The translations under genes and the position numbers were made by a program. Below, piece after piece: positions 35,196-45,924 of a DNA stretch of 64,000 nucleotides (positions within the stretch are counted from its first letter, which is position 1; each line of letters starts with the position of its first letter). The stretch is taken from contig OX485808.1 of assembly GCA_950295325.1 (NCBI GenBank), forward strand, positions 21,660,527-21,724,526, written 5' to 3'. The stretch comes from Polytrichum commune. Lineage: Eukaryota; Streptophyta; Polytrichopsida; Polytrichales; Polytrichaceae. Under the pieces are notes generated by a model. It did not search any database, was not told the origin of the DNA, and saw only the letters and a list, made by a program, of their open reading frames with translations.

Positions 35196-35379
35196 GGATC
35201 AACAGGAGATGGCACCTAAATATGCATTGGTGTGCCATCCCAAGGATCCTCTTCCTCCTTGGCGTGATTCCGCCGAGCTACTCCGTGGTGTGAGGACATT
35301 ATCCTCTCTCTCGCCTCTATGACACCGGTCATACCAGATAGCCCATTGGCGTTGCCACACCCCATTGTGTGGCGCCCGC

Positions 35380-38050
35380 CAGACGCGAGAATTACGTTGA
35401 TGAAACTGTTTGGGGGCATCGGAACATGATTGGTGGCCATGTTGGAGGCTGGCCTCACGGTTCAATAGTATGTCTATGTGAACAACAATCACGTGTCCAC
35501 CTGTGTGGCTCGCCACCATTTCCACCAGTTGATGGTGTTGTATCCATAGCAGTTACACCCAACATCCATTCGTGGGTGTTTTGCACGTCTTTTTTGTGAT
35601 GTTACACTTATTGTCGCAGAAACAAACTTATGACATTTGGGTCCGGTGGATATGGTGATTGCGGGATGGCCCTACTAGGGCCACTCATGTGTTGGGGCAG
35701 GCCGAGGTTTAGAGGATCCCAGGTCTAGTCTATTCTGGGACCTCATCTTGCTCATGTAGGTGTAGTTTGCCCACCAATCTTTTCCTCTAGGGTATATCTT
35801 TGAGAATGTACATTTGTTGGGAGCTCTCGGGACAAGGTGTTGGAAGGCCGACATTATGTTTGTCAGGACCTTGGAGATCCCATTTTTGTGGATGCCGCGA
35901 GCCTTGGTTCTTATGTCCACCGGCCTCGGTGGATTTGGACGAACCTCGCACCGCTATTCACTTTAGCTGCAACATTTTTTGCAGTGCCTCTACCTTTTGA
36001 TTAGAAGGTGGATGACATCTTGGATCAAAACCAAACTTCTTTGCCAGTTCTTTGAGATGATTTATCCCCGTTGGCATTGGTTAACAAAGTGGGGGCACCA
36101 TGGAGGGTCTTTTCCACTGTTGTGACGTTTCCACAATCATTTGCATTCTGTGATCGGGGGTCGGGTATGGTGTGGTATGCTCACACCAAAACTCACACCG
36201 GACCATTGGCTGATATGAGCCCAAAATGGTATGCTCATATGTGCTTAGTGTTAGTAACTGCACAGTAGTTAGCATTGATGCTTCCATCAAATTATATAAA
36301 ATATAAAAAGAGTGCAAGCTTTAGTTTGGGGTTGAATTACTTGTAGGAATGATAGGTGGGTTTTGATGCTTTTAAGTTTGGAATTTAATTATTATAGGGG
36401 AGTTAGCTAAGTGGTGGGCTTAAGTGGTAAGGTTGTAGGCTGGGGTTAAGTAGCCGAATAGAGCTTGATTAATGTTCATTCAAGGGGGCTGGCCACTGCA
36501 CCCTAGTGAAATCCGGGGCAGCGGACAGGGCAGTTGGAAGTCGGGAGGCACGAAGGTTTTTTCTCTCTCTCTTGACGGCTGGAAGGAGCGGGGGCGAAGC
36601 CCTGCTGGAGAGGCGTTAGGATTACCGCTACAGGGGAAACAAGGATTTGAGGTTCTGGTGCGGGGATGCTGCTGGGCATAGGGAAAGATCCTCGACTGCA
36701 GGTTGTCACGGCAAGGGCAGGGTAAGCATTCTTTGAGGGAGAGAGGGAATCGACATTATGGCCGAATCTGGCAGGGAGGTAATGCTTTCAAACTGAGAAT
36801 TGGGGGCTGTCCTCAGAGAGGGGGAATTGGCGAGGTGTGAGCTGGGCCTAATGCAGGCTTCGGGGGAATCGAAGGAGGCTGCCTGGTCTCGAACCGGATC
36901 TCAAAGATGGATACATATGCAAGCTCTGTTTTGGGTCGCCAAGATGTATCAAGGAAGGAGGCATGTTGTAGCCTGGACTACATCACAGAGTGGGAGAATG
37001 CAAGGCGAGTTGAATTAGTTGCGGCTTGCTCGAATCTGAGGTAACAGCCAGCTGAAGAGAAGGAGGAGGCGATTTCAGTTAAGACAAGTTGGATGGTGGG
37101 AGTCGAAGCTGCCTAGTCGGCATAAGGCTATGGGAATGCTGGCCGCATCCCTGACTCATACCCACAACGACAAATCAATCTCGATCCAGTAGCGGAAGCT
37201 GGAGTAGGCACTTCCTCGGTCTGAGGAGTTGCGAATTCAGTCAAAATTGGAATCAGGAGCGAGGAGGTAGACTGTGGCGAGGAGGGAGCTGGCTTCGAGG
37301 GCAATGTCAAGGCAACGACTAAGAACATGGCCTTAGGGGACTCACTGTGCTAGGACAGAGGTCGTGACTAGCTGAAGAACCAAGGGCTAGGGCTTGCTAC
37401 AGTGGGACTTACCTCGAGGGTGCCGAGACCAGGGGAGCCCTTTGGCCAGGTGACAGTAAGGGGTGCGGAAGGAGGACAGTAGGTATCAAGGGAAAGGTTT
37501 GATCTGGACTGCCGAGGGACCTCTAAATGGACCGGTCCAGGGAGTAACCAACTGCTAGTTGGGGGTTAAAGAAGGAGGATGGGAATTAGCAATTAGTTTA
37601 GCTTAGGTATTATATTAGGGATTAGAGTAATGGGTTAGGTTTAGTGAGGAGGCCGAGGAATACAACAGTATTCTTAAATACTTGTGGGTTTTGTGGACGT
37701 GTTGAAATAATAATAAAAAGAGTGGAGTGTTAAGATTATTATTGGGCACCAAGGATGGCTGGTCACGATTACAAACTATCATTCACGAGCATGTTAGCCC
37801 TGAACTCTCACCTGGATTACGACGCCTAAGGGTGGGGGTTTGGGGCTGACAGCTGACGAACGGGAGCATGCCATGGGATTCCGCACTGGCACCACCGCAA
37901 CTCCTGGCCTTTCTGAGGGCCAACGACGCTTCGTGTTGGGCCGAGCCATGGATCTCCATACCATGATGTGGACTGTTAATTTATGCCTTGCATTGCAACG
38001 ACATCATGGTGACCAATTGTTGTCTCTGGGGGCAGAGGATTCTGGTTAGG
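35380..38050 (+). pseudogene. C5 cytosine DNA methyltransferase domain, interrupted
   Basis: Motifs follow the canonical order. Motif I (AdoMet binding) is LMKLFGGIGT at 35403-35429, followed after a stop by MLEAGLTV. Motif IV is VDMVIAGWP at 35646-35672, where the catalytic PCQ has become Pro-Tyr-stop (Tyr codon 35673-35675). GAGRGLEDPRSSLFWDL follows. Motif VI, FENV, is at 35799-35810, motif VIII, HRPRWIWTNLA, at about 35918-35950, and motif X, GFRTGTTATPGLSEGQRRF, at about 37873. A 1638-bp element splits it between VIII and X. It sits between protease and RT, as part of the polyprotein. Such enzymes methylate cytosine in DNA; this copy has lost its nucleophile. Confidence 0.85.
36214..37851. 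mobile_element. 1638-bp insertion, probable solo LTR
   Basis: It is flanked by a perfect 5-bp duplication GCTGA (36209-36213 and 37852-37856), the size made by LTR-element integrases. The right end is TTTGGGGCTGACA; the left end TATGAGCCCAAAA is its imperfect inverse, so the ancestral start was probably TG. No coding domain, internal LTR boundary or second LTR was seen, hence solo LTR. Its sequence is unrelated to the host element. Small frames inside (36472-36709, 37128-37328) are ignored. Confidence 0.65.
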
Positions 38051-38069
38051 GGCATAGCGGTTCACATCC

Positions 38070-39060
38070 ATGGAGGAGGAAATTGATGTCATGATTGAAA
38101 AAGCCGAACAAATCTTTCAATTCGAGCAGCAAGTGATGGAGGAGCTCCGAGTTCAACGGATTTATACTCCTTTGGCTTCTTCACCTCCGGTGGTGGTTTC
38201 ATCATCAGATATTGGTGGTGATGAAGAGGGGACTGACTCTATTGCTAGCACTGAGGTTGGGGCAATGGTTAATGCCCCCTCCTTTCAATAGCAGTCAGAG
38301 CCCGTTCCAGCATCATGTGGATTCTCTTTGGTGGAGAGGAAGACTACGGAATTTGATGATTGGCCATTGGAATTAAGCCCTCATCTCACTGGTGCCAAGG
38401 CACGGAAAATACAAGTGTTTATTCATTCATACCGTAGGTGTTTTGCTTTTAGCCTTCAAGATCTTGAAGGTTATAAAGGAAAACCCATCTACATTCAGTT
38501 GGAGGACGACCGTCCCATTTTTCGGAGACCTTATAAGTTCAGTGTTTCCGAGCGGATTGGCATTCAAGCTCGTTGCCGAGAGCTCTTGGCACCAAGGCTA
38601 ATCGAAATTTCCAACGGGGAGTATGCTTATGCTACGGTTATGCCATCGAAAAAGAATATCTTTGGCAATTGGATGGAGAAGCGGATGTACGAGGATTACT
38701 GTCCAGTTAATCGGAAGACCAACTTGGATCGGTATTCCATGCTGATACCAAAAGAGTTGTTCGATGCTATCAGATTTTATCAAATCTTTAGCACCCTAGA
38801 CTTGAGATCCGCCTATCACCAACTCCCATTACTTGCAGGTTATTGACTGAAAACCGTATTTTGGGAAGTTGATCATGATGGAAATGATCAATTGTATCAT
38901 TGGGAGTTTCTTCCATTTGGCCTCAAGAATGCGTTTGCTAAGTTTCAGAGAATGATGGACCAAGTCCTCTCTGGTTTGCCCTTTGCTCGGTGTTACATTG
39001 ATGACGTGATCATTTTCTGCAAAACACTACAATAGCATGTAAGACATCTGCAAGCCGTTT
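38070..39060 (+). pseudogene. Reverse transcriptase
   Basis: An acidic linker (38070-38291) leads into the RT domain, open from 38328 to 38846. Seen in order: the fingers region (YKGKPIYIQLEDDRPIFRRP), motif A (FSTLDLRSAYHQLP, about 38787), a stop at 38844-38846, motif B (FLPFGLKNAFAKFQ, about 38910) and the catalytic YIDD (about 38995-39006), then a stop. It makes cDNA from element RNA. After HLQAVF (about 39045-39062) the thumb is missing and the sequence jumps to RNase H, an internal deletion of roughly 100 or more codons. Confidence 0.85.
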
Positions 39061-39480
39061 TTTAGCGGCTCCAGTGCTTCGACGTCCGGATGTCTCCAAA
39101 TCTTTCCAGTTGCATACAGACTGGAGCTCATTGGATTTGGGAGCAGTCTTCACTCAGAAGAATGATTTTAGCCGAGAGCATGTTGTTGTTTACACGTCGC
39201 GAAGCAACAATACGGCGGAGGTCAATTATTCGTCCTATGAGGGAGAAACATTGGCGGCGGTGTGAGCTATTGTCCATTTCCGGCAATATCTTTATGGTCA
39301 GCGCTTTATTTTGGTAACTGACCATCAACCGTTACAGTGGCTCATGGAGTTGGATAAGCTTATTGGTAAGCTCGCCAGATGGGCTTTGTTGCTCCATGAG
39401 TATGACTTTGAGATGGTGTAATGTGCTAGGATTACCAACCTAGATGAAGATGGACTCTCGTGCAATCCAAGTCCTTTGGA
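39061..39480 (+). pseudogene. RNase H of the Ty3/gypsy element
   Basis: It continues from the RT deletion with SKSFQLHTDWSSLDLGAVFT (39098-39157), where the first catalytic Asp lies in HTD, then YSSYEGETLAAV (catalytic Glu in YEGE), a stop at 39263-39265, then ILVTDHQPLQWLMEL (second Asp in TDH), and WALLLHEYDFEMV followed by a stop. The order and spacing match Ty3/gypsy RNase H. The front of the domain is lost in the same deletion that removed the RT thumb. Confidence 0.8.
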
Positions 39481-40092
39481 TGAGGACTTAACCAGGGCCA
39501 GGTGGCATGGAAATTGTGATCGAGAGGCGGTTCCAAGTTGGCACGCGGCTGCTTACCTCACTTTATTTTCTAGTGTAGCTATTGAGGTTCCGATGCATGG
39601 CTCGGATGATAAGACTGATCGACCTCAAGCTATCGCGGATATATGGGAAGATCTACCCGTATTGCATAAGCTTCAGCAAGGGACCTTTCCTTTGTCTACC
39701 TCGTCAATGGAAAGGGATAGAATTGGACATCAAATAACAAGGTTCCATTGGTAGAACGGTTTGTTATTTCGATTGTGGCCGGATGGGATAAGGCGTATAT
39801 ATTGTCCCTAGGCCGGATCAGAGGGCGTCTTTGGTGCGACAAATGCATGAGGAACTTGGCCATTTTGGCATACGCAGGACACATTCGATATTGCGTGGCC
39901 AATATTGATGGACTGGCATGTATTGACAGGTGGTTGTTTATGTCGGGAGGTGTGAAGTTTGTGACCAGGTCAAGTCTAGCTTTAATACCTTGTCACCTCA
40001 GTTACAACCCTTACATATCATGGGATTGGGCTACCGTTGGTCACATGACTTTGCAGGACCGTTGGTTGTCACACCACATGGAGCAAAGTACG
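39481..40092 (+). pseudogene. Integrase, zinc-binding domain and start of the core
   Basis: In one frame at about 39830-39962 the HHCC zinc domain is visible: HEELGH (His codons 39846-39848 and 39861-39863) and CEVC (Cys codons 39951-39953 and 39960-39962), with stops at several Trp or Gln positions between. The core starts with the first catalytic Asp in DFAGPLVVTPHG (Asp codon 40047-40049). The domain is cut at 40092 by a 2.64 kb insertion and resumes at 42736. Confidence 0.8.
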
Positions 40093-42730
40093 TGTGGTAC
40101 AACTTTTTGGTCTCAGAATAGTCATTTTAGGATTTTGATAGGATGTGAATTCATATCGACACTCGAAATGTGAAATGGACACTAAAGTAAGTCATTAGTG
40201 ACCAATTATCTGAAGTGAGCTAAGGGTGAGACATTTAGTTCATATGAAACAGTTTCCAAGAGGAAGAGTCTTTTGGGCAGGGCAATAGACATGTGACCAA
40301 GTCGAAGAGCCTTATGAAATCTGGCCCCAAGAGGCAAGGAAGCTAGTTCAGGGGATATAGAGGAGAAGGGAGAGAGGAGAAAGTAGTTCCTCTCGAGAAG
40401 AGAGTCTCCCTCGTCTTGCAGTTTTTGAGTGAGTCTAGCTTGGGTGTGAAGCCCTTTTAAATGTACATTTTACTCTACATAATATCATAAGCGTGAAGCT
40501 TTATTATCACTTGTGTGTGTGAGGATTAAATGTGTTGTGTTGGTGCTGGTCGTGAATCGTTTACATCAAATTTGTACTTCCCTGGTTCGGGAAGAATCCA
40601 TATTGAATTTGTGATACCTTATTCCTGTGAAGGGAGTGAGTCTTAATGTGTGGTTGTTTCTCTCAAGGGAATTGAGAGGAATTGCTTGTGGGAATGTTGA
40701 GTCTCTTCTGAGAAGGAAGAGATCCTTCCGGGTTCATCGAAGTGAATGGAATTCCATGAATTGTCTTGAAAGCCTCTAGTTGTAATAAGTCGTGTTGTGA
40801 ATGTATCTAAGTACGATGAGGACTTTAACAATGTAATCCTGTGAAAGGAGTTTGTCTGAGAAGATACACGGATTGTGTCTTGAATCCTGTCAAAGGAAAT
40901 TGGGATAGTTTGTAAGTGTCCCTCTGTCTGGTGCATAGAATGTCAGAGGGAGTTTCTGTCACCGTGCTACTGCAGTTGATGTTGCAACATATTCGTAGGT
41001 TTCAGAAGTGTGAACACCTACTTTAGTCGAAGGGAATTGTCCACAAATTGAAGTGGTTTTGCAGAATAAGTCTGAGGGAACCTCAAGTGTAGAATTCTAA
41101 CACCTGTTTGAGTTCAAGTATGATGGTGCGGTGCATTCCTCTTGAGAAAGGAGTGAAAATAACCACCGCTTAATCTTATGAGTACGGTGAGAAGTAATGT
41201 TGTGTTGTGTGTCGTCTCCCTTGGTAGTGAAGTGAATGAATCTTGTGAGTGTGAAGTTAATTCTCTCTGGGTGTGTTCGGCCATGTGATTTGGCTGTGGC
41301 AATCTTGAGCTATCTGATGTGAAGTCAGAGCAAATGCTTAAGCACCAACTTTTCACCCAATCTGAAATTCCGATAAGTGCGCACGTTGAGATCGAAATCC
41401 TGTGAAAAGAGATTGAAAAGTCTGTGAGAATTAATTTGTTCAAACTATAATCTTGCACAGAAAAAGGCGAGGGAAGCAACCTCTTGTTTGTCTCCCCTTC
41501 TCAGAGAAAAGGGTGGGGAATTGAATTGAAGTCGAATAAAGTACTGAACCGGAATAGGAGTAACGTTTGGAAATATCAGTTTGATCAGTCGGAAACGGTG
41601 TTCATAAATGGAGAGAAGATGCCCCTCAGTTTCGGAATCGATCGCAGTCTTGACGGGAAAATGGAGCATGCATTATCCCTTAAAAATCTGTGAGATTACA
41701 GGTATGGAGATGGCTGGATGGTGATCGCAATTACATCAGTGAAGGAGCCTGAGAGAGTTTTCCTTGTGGAAAGATGCGACGGAGACAATGCGGTGGATCG
41801 CGGAGAAGTAGCTGTGGGGGAGAATTAAGCCGCCCATTAACCCATATTGTTTGGGTGAGGCTGGAAGGGCACGCATAAAAGGAGAAGTGGCCAGCATCAC
41901 ATTCGAGAACTTGACGCTGACTTGGTTACTGGTGACTGGCTATTTGTTACTGGTTACTGGTTACTAAGACTATGGCCCTCTCTATGAGACGTGACTTGAC
42001 ATTGGTTACTTGTGACTGTTACTGGTGACTAGACTATGGCTGTGCCGTGCAGACTATGGTCCTACCGATTAGACTCTTACGGTCCCGGTCCGGTTCAGTT
42101 CGCTTCGCTTAGACTCGGTCACTAGGTTACTGTCACACGTTAGACTTTGTTAATTTCAATCATTTATTTTAATGCATTCAATTCCACTGTGATAGTGTTA
42201 AGTCTAAAACTGACTAAGGAAATAATTCATTTCTGTGGTCTTTATCTAATTTAATTTAATCAATCACTTAACCATAGGAGGAGTCAATTGTGAACATGAT
42301 ATCCTTACTAACTGTGGTGTGGCCTTTTGGTACTTGGTTACTTTACTGAAGAGACTATGGTTCACTCAAGGAGTTCATGCCTTGGGTTTTCTAAGACTAT
42401 GGCGTAACCAAATGACAATGGCTGAGCTGTGACACCTTGAATTGCAAAACACATTATAAGAGTGATGTTAATGACGAGAGTGGGTTGTGAGGGAGTGACT
42501 GATCAATTGCATGTACCGCTGTGAGTGACCCTCAACTTTAATTGAATCAATCCTAAAACTTGCTCTAGAAGTCTTCTTTCCTGTGTTTGTTGTCCTAAAT
42601 TCGTTATAATCCCCTTGTAATCTATCAATTAACTCAATGGTGATCCCTAGATGTAACACCTGACACTCATTTGGTCTTCCCTGTGTGGTTTTCTTAATTG
42701 GAACCCAATCTAAAAACCTATCTATAGTAC
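40093..42730. mobile_element. 2638-bp non-coding insertion in the integrase
   Basis: It is flanked by a perfect 5-bp duplication GTACG (40088-40092 and 42731-42735), and removing it rejoins the integrase frame. It starts TGTGGTACAAC and ends CTATCTATAGTAC. No transposase, RT or other domain was found. The left half repeats a CCTGTGAAAGGAG-like phrase (about 40623, 40838, 40886, 41399), and 41920-42150 is rich in GGTTACT and AGACTATGG. A large non-autonomous retroelement or a solo LTR is the best guess; a primer binding site was not identified. Confidence 0.6.
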
Positions 42731-42735
42731 GTACG

Positions 42736-43240
42736 TGTTGGTAATGGTGGAGCATTTTAGCAAGTGGATTGAGCTTGTTGTTCTACCCCAAAATTCTATA
42801 GAGTTGGCCGCGGCCGCCTTTTTGGACCGTATGTTGGCACGTTTTAGAGCACCGGCTGAGGTATTGACAGACCAAGGGAGGGAGTTCTTCGGTGTTTTTG
42901 AGGAGTTGTGCACTAAGGCGCTCATAAATCACTGCACCACCTCTCGGGATCATTCGGAGGCGGATGGCTTGGCTGAACGGGTTGTTCAGACAACCGAGCG
43001 TGACTTGAGGAAGTATGGATTACTTTGGGAGAGCCACCGGGATTGGGATCTTATGCTGCCTTGGATTGCTATGGGTTATCAATTTAGTATGTAGGCCTCT
43101 TTGGCGTCCTACAACTTATATCAGTTGTTGTATGGACATGAGCCTATACTCCCGAGTGCTATTCGGAAAAAACTAGCTCATGTTGTAGATTCGGATGACC
43201 CAAACATTTGGGCAGAGTGTTTGCAGGAGCGGGCTTAATT
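42736..43240 (+). pseudogene. Integrase core, second part, and C-terminal segment
   Basis: It resumes the core with LVMVEHFSKWIELV. The second catalytic Asp is in VLTDQGREFF (Asp codon 42870-42872) and the Glu in DGLAERVVQT (Glu codon 42975-42977), 34 residues apart, completing D,D,E with the Asp at 40047. After a stop at 43093-43095 the trace runs through the family's LYGHEPILPSAI block to about 43238. It would join cDNA to the host genome. Confidence 0.85.
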
Positions 43241-43249
43241 CTTCTAGAG

Positions 43250-43730
43250 GGCCATGCCTTTGGCCATGGAGAATTTGTCCATTCCTCAGTTGCGGAGATT
43301 CCGACTAGGTGATTATTTTTATCTCCAACGTGAGGCGCCTACGACATTGGATGTCAGGACGGGCGCACTATCCTTCAAGTGAAGGAGGTGTTGCTGAGTG
43401 GTTTGTTGTTGTTGGAAGACAATGATGGTAGGGAATGTCGTGAGCATTCCAAAAATTGTGCCCCATGTCATCTACCCATTGAGGGTACAGTTCATCATGA
43501 ACTGGCCGTCGTGCCAGAGGGTCTTCCATGTTTTGTGTGTGGAGAGAAGAAAAGAGCGGTTATTATGCTCTTGTGTGATCAGTGTCAACGTGGTTGGCAC
43601 ATAACATGCTTGAGGCCACCCTTGACTTCTCTACATCTGGACAGTGGGGTTGTCCTCGCTATCAAGGATCTTCAGTACCTAGTGCTTCCACCAATCGTAC
43701 TCAATGATCTTGTGTAGTTTTCATCATCTT
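43250..43730 (+). pseudogene. PHD finger at the C-terminus of the polyprotein
   Basis: After a short integrase tail, a zinc finger of the PHD class is seen at 43529-43665: CFVCGEKKRAV, MLLCDQCQRGWHITC, then, after a +1 shift, SGQWGCPRY. The pattern is CX2C-X11-CX2C-X4-H-X2-C-...-W-X-C-X2-Y, so only the last Cys is lost. PHD fingers read histone tails. Here it lies where other Ty3 elements have a chromodomain and could bias integration to certain chromatin (inference). The trace ends near 43717. Confidence 0.8.
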
Positions 43731-44252
43731 GTGCATGTCCAAATGGAAAATGAGGAGTTATGGCTTAGAAACGCAATCAAACATGAGACGGTAGAATTAA
43801 TTCTTTGGATCTGATTGCCAAACATCAGAGGCGATTGTGGATGGGGCTCACACTGCACCCAACCTACAATTCCTTGGAATGACGTTCACCACACTAGTTG
43901 GTTGCGGAGCAATCCTTCATTATCCATGCGGAACAACCCTTTGGATTGGCATTGGTCTTAGCTGCTTGGCGGGACTCCATAGTCAACTAAGGGGGGGCAT
44001 GTCGAGGTGTGTTGTTTACGTGTGACTTTGCTATGTTTTAGTGTTGTTTGTTAGTGGTGGTTGGTACTCGAGCTGCAGTAACACACGATTGTTATTTACA
44101 CGACAACAGTCATTTGTAATGAGCATTCCCCAAACTAACTCAAAGATTCACGAAACTATAATAATCACACGGACCATACTTATGTTGATCATAGTCAGTG
44201 TAGGGAGATAACATTAGCACACTGCAGACACATTTCTTCATACACACATAAC
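43731..44252 (+). other. 3' non-coding part, polypurine tract and possible 3' LTR start
   Basis: The segment 43740-43988 may still be decayed coding sequence but shows no domain. AAGGGGGGGCA (43989-43999) followed by TGTCGAGGTGTG fits a polypurine tract and LTR start. The LTR end could not be found, and the candidate LTR is probably truncated before the MITE at 44256. Confidence 0.45.
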
Positions 44253-44255
44253 TTA

Positions 44256-44743
44256 GGGCCACTTCAAACACGAAACTGAGAGCCCGTGACCATTACAATT
44301 CAAACTCTCATTGGTGGAAAAGGCGGAGCCGGTACAAATTATCTTCATACTACGCTTGAGGGACCAACAGAGCAAGTGAATCCAAGATGGATGTAAAGTC
44401 TACATGGATTCCTACATGGCATCGAAATGGATCATGTTTCATGGTCACTTGGACTATTTTCAAAAGCCACCTCTTGGAGATAGGCCTAACACAAAACCGG
44501 GAGACCATGGCATTCCGAACGCTCACAATCGTTGATTTATTTTATTTTATCATATGTGAAAACCCGCATGAATAGAAATAGCATTTGGTTGAGGACCCAG
44601 TCACATATGACTTCACACTATACTTGAGGATCCATGACCACACCACATGATTTTGGAGGTGTGTTGAGACGGCCCTTGGACACTTTCTTTTGGACTCTCA
44701 CAATTTCATGGTCACAGCTCTTGGCTCGTGTGTGAAGTGGCCC
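44256..44743. mobile_element. Tourist-like MITE, 488 bp, TTA target duplication
   Basis: It is flanked by perfect TTA (44253-44255 and 44744-44746). The terminal repeats are GGGCCACTTCAAACACGA at the left and GGGCCACTTCACACACGA, read inward, at the right, followed by a shared GTGACCAT block. Three-base TTA duplication and a GGGCC start fit PIF/Harbinger-derived Tourist MITEs. There is no coding capacity. Confidence 0.8.
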
Positions 44744-44746
44744 TTA

Positions 44747-45924
44747 GCTAGAAGCAATATAAGCTTAAACATTTAAACCCCACATGGTACTTAGACTTGA
44801 GAAAGGCGGTCTCGGCCTCTATAAATAAATTAAAGAACCTAAATTTTGCAATTCCAAGGTTCAAGTACTGCCGGAGCTTCATGTAAGCAACATAGACTCA
44901 GTGTTTATATCTTTGGCTTCCTGAGGCCAAATTGCACCTAAGATAGAGAGATAGATTTAATTTTTAATTTTTTAGAACGAAAACTTGAAAATAGGGTTAG
45001 AGAAGTCAATGAAGCAACATGGTTTGGCGGGTTAGTGCCAACTCCACATCAAATGTGGCATATGCAATCTATGTTGATAACAACACATCAACCATGACGA
45101 CTCTTCTCTTGTGATTTAGCTCCAATTATTAGAAACGTTTTGCATCCTATCATCAACTTTAAATTTGGATAAAACAAAACGTCAAATTATATTATTCATT
45201 GTGTATTGTGTAGACAACATGCAAATTCGCATAAAACCCAAAAGAAGACCTTGTAGAGACTCAACAAAGTACAGGAGCCTACGTGGCAACTCGAAGATAT
45301 AAGGTAAGAGTGAAACTCAACATGCAATGCCCTAATAAATGTGACAACCTCTTAGCTCCAAGCTGGAGCAAGGGAATTATTGCACACGAGTGTACCTCTT
45401 CATCCATCCAACATAAAAACTTGACCTCCTTTAGGCTTGTGGTTGATTCATCTCAAATGACTTGGACTACACCATTTATGGTAATGTTGAGGCATCTATA
45501 ACTGGTAAAATAAGAGAGTTTGCATATGTTTAGGAGGAGTAGTAGATTTTTTTAATTTTAATAAAAATTAATAGATAAAATTTTAAGAGAAACAAATTCT
45601 AAGGAGAATGCAATTTGTAATTTTATAAATATTTTTCATGAACATGAGAATTGCTACAAATTTTGAAGTGGTAATGTTTAGGGTAACACTTAGTTGATAT
45701 TTAGGTTAACCCATAACCGCTCATCTGAATGCTAACTCTTGGCTATAACAATTATCAAAACTCTTATTCATGAGGGAAATCAAACACAAGCCGCCACCAC
45801 ATAAACCTTATTCCGCTCGCCTAAAAAATATAGATCTCATCCATGTCCACATTGCATGACCCTAGTGAGCAGTTAAATGGACATGGTTGACTATGGATGC
45901 CTCAACCTTATTTATGGTCGTACA
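44747..45924. other. Intergenic, nothing recognised
   Basis: AT-rich DNA. Small frames (44387-44575, 45283-45501) have no motif. No array or inverted repeat was noticed. Confidence 0.45.

Larger units (their letters stand above)
33051..43999 (+). mobile_element. Decayed Ty3/gypsy retrotransposon with a DNA methyltransferase and a PHD finger
   Basis: The order on the plus strand is gag with two zinc knuckles, aspartic protease, C5 cytosine methyltransferase, reverse transcriptase, RNase H, integrase (HHCC and DDE) and PHD finger. RT and RNase H before integrase is the Ty3/gypsy order. A purine tract, AAGGGGGGGCA at 43989-43999, precedes TGTCGAGG, fitting a polypurine tract and 3' LTR start. 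Two foreign insertions split it (36214-37851 and 40093-42730), and the RT thumb with the start of RNase H is deleted near 39060. Stops and frameshifts occur in every domain, so it is inactive. Confidence 0.88.

Noticed and set aside
41114-41479. 121-codon minus-strand frame in the 2.64 kb insertion
   Set aside because: It overlaps the recurring CCTGTGAAAGGAG phrases and has no domain; treated as a shadow frame in non-coding DNA.
30628-44000. A matched LTR pair starting TGTC at 30628 and 44000
   Set aside because: Only the first dozen bases look alike; a computed alignment would be needed before calling LTRs.
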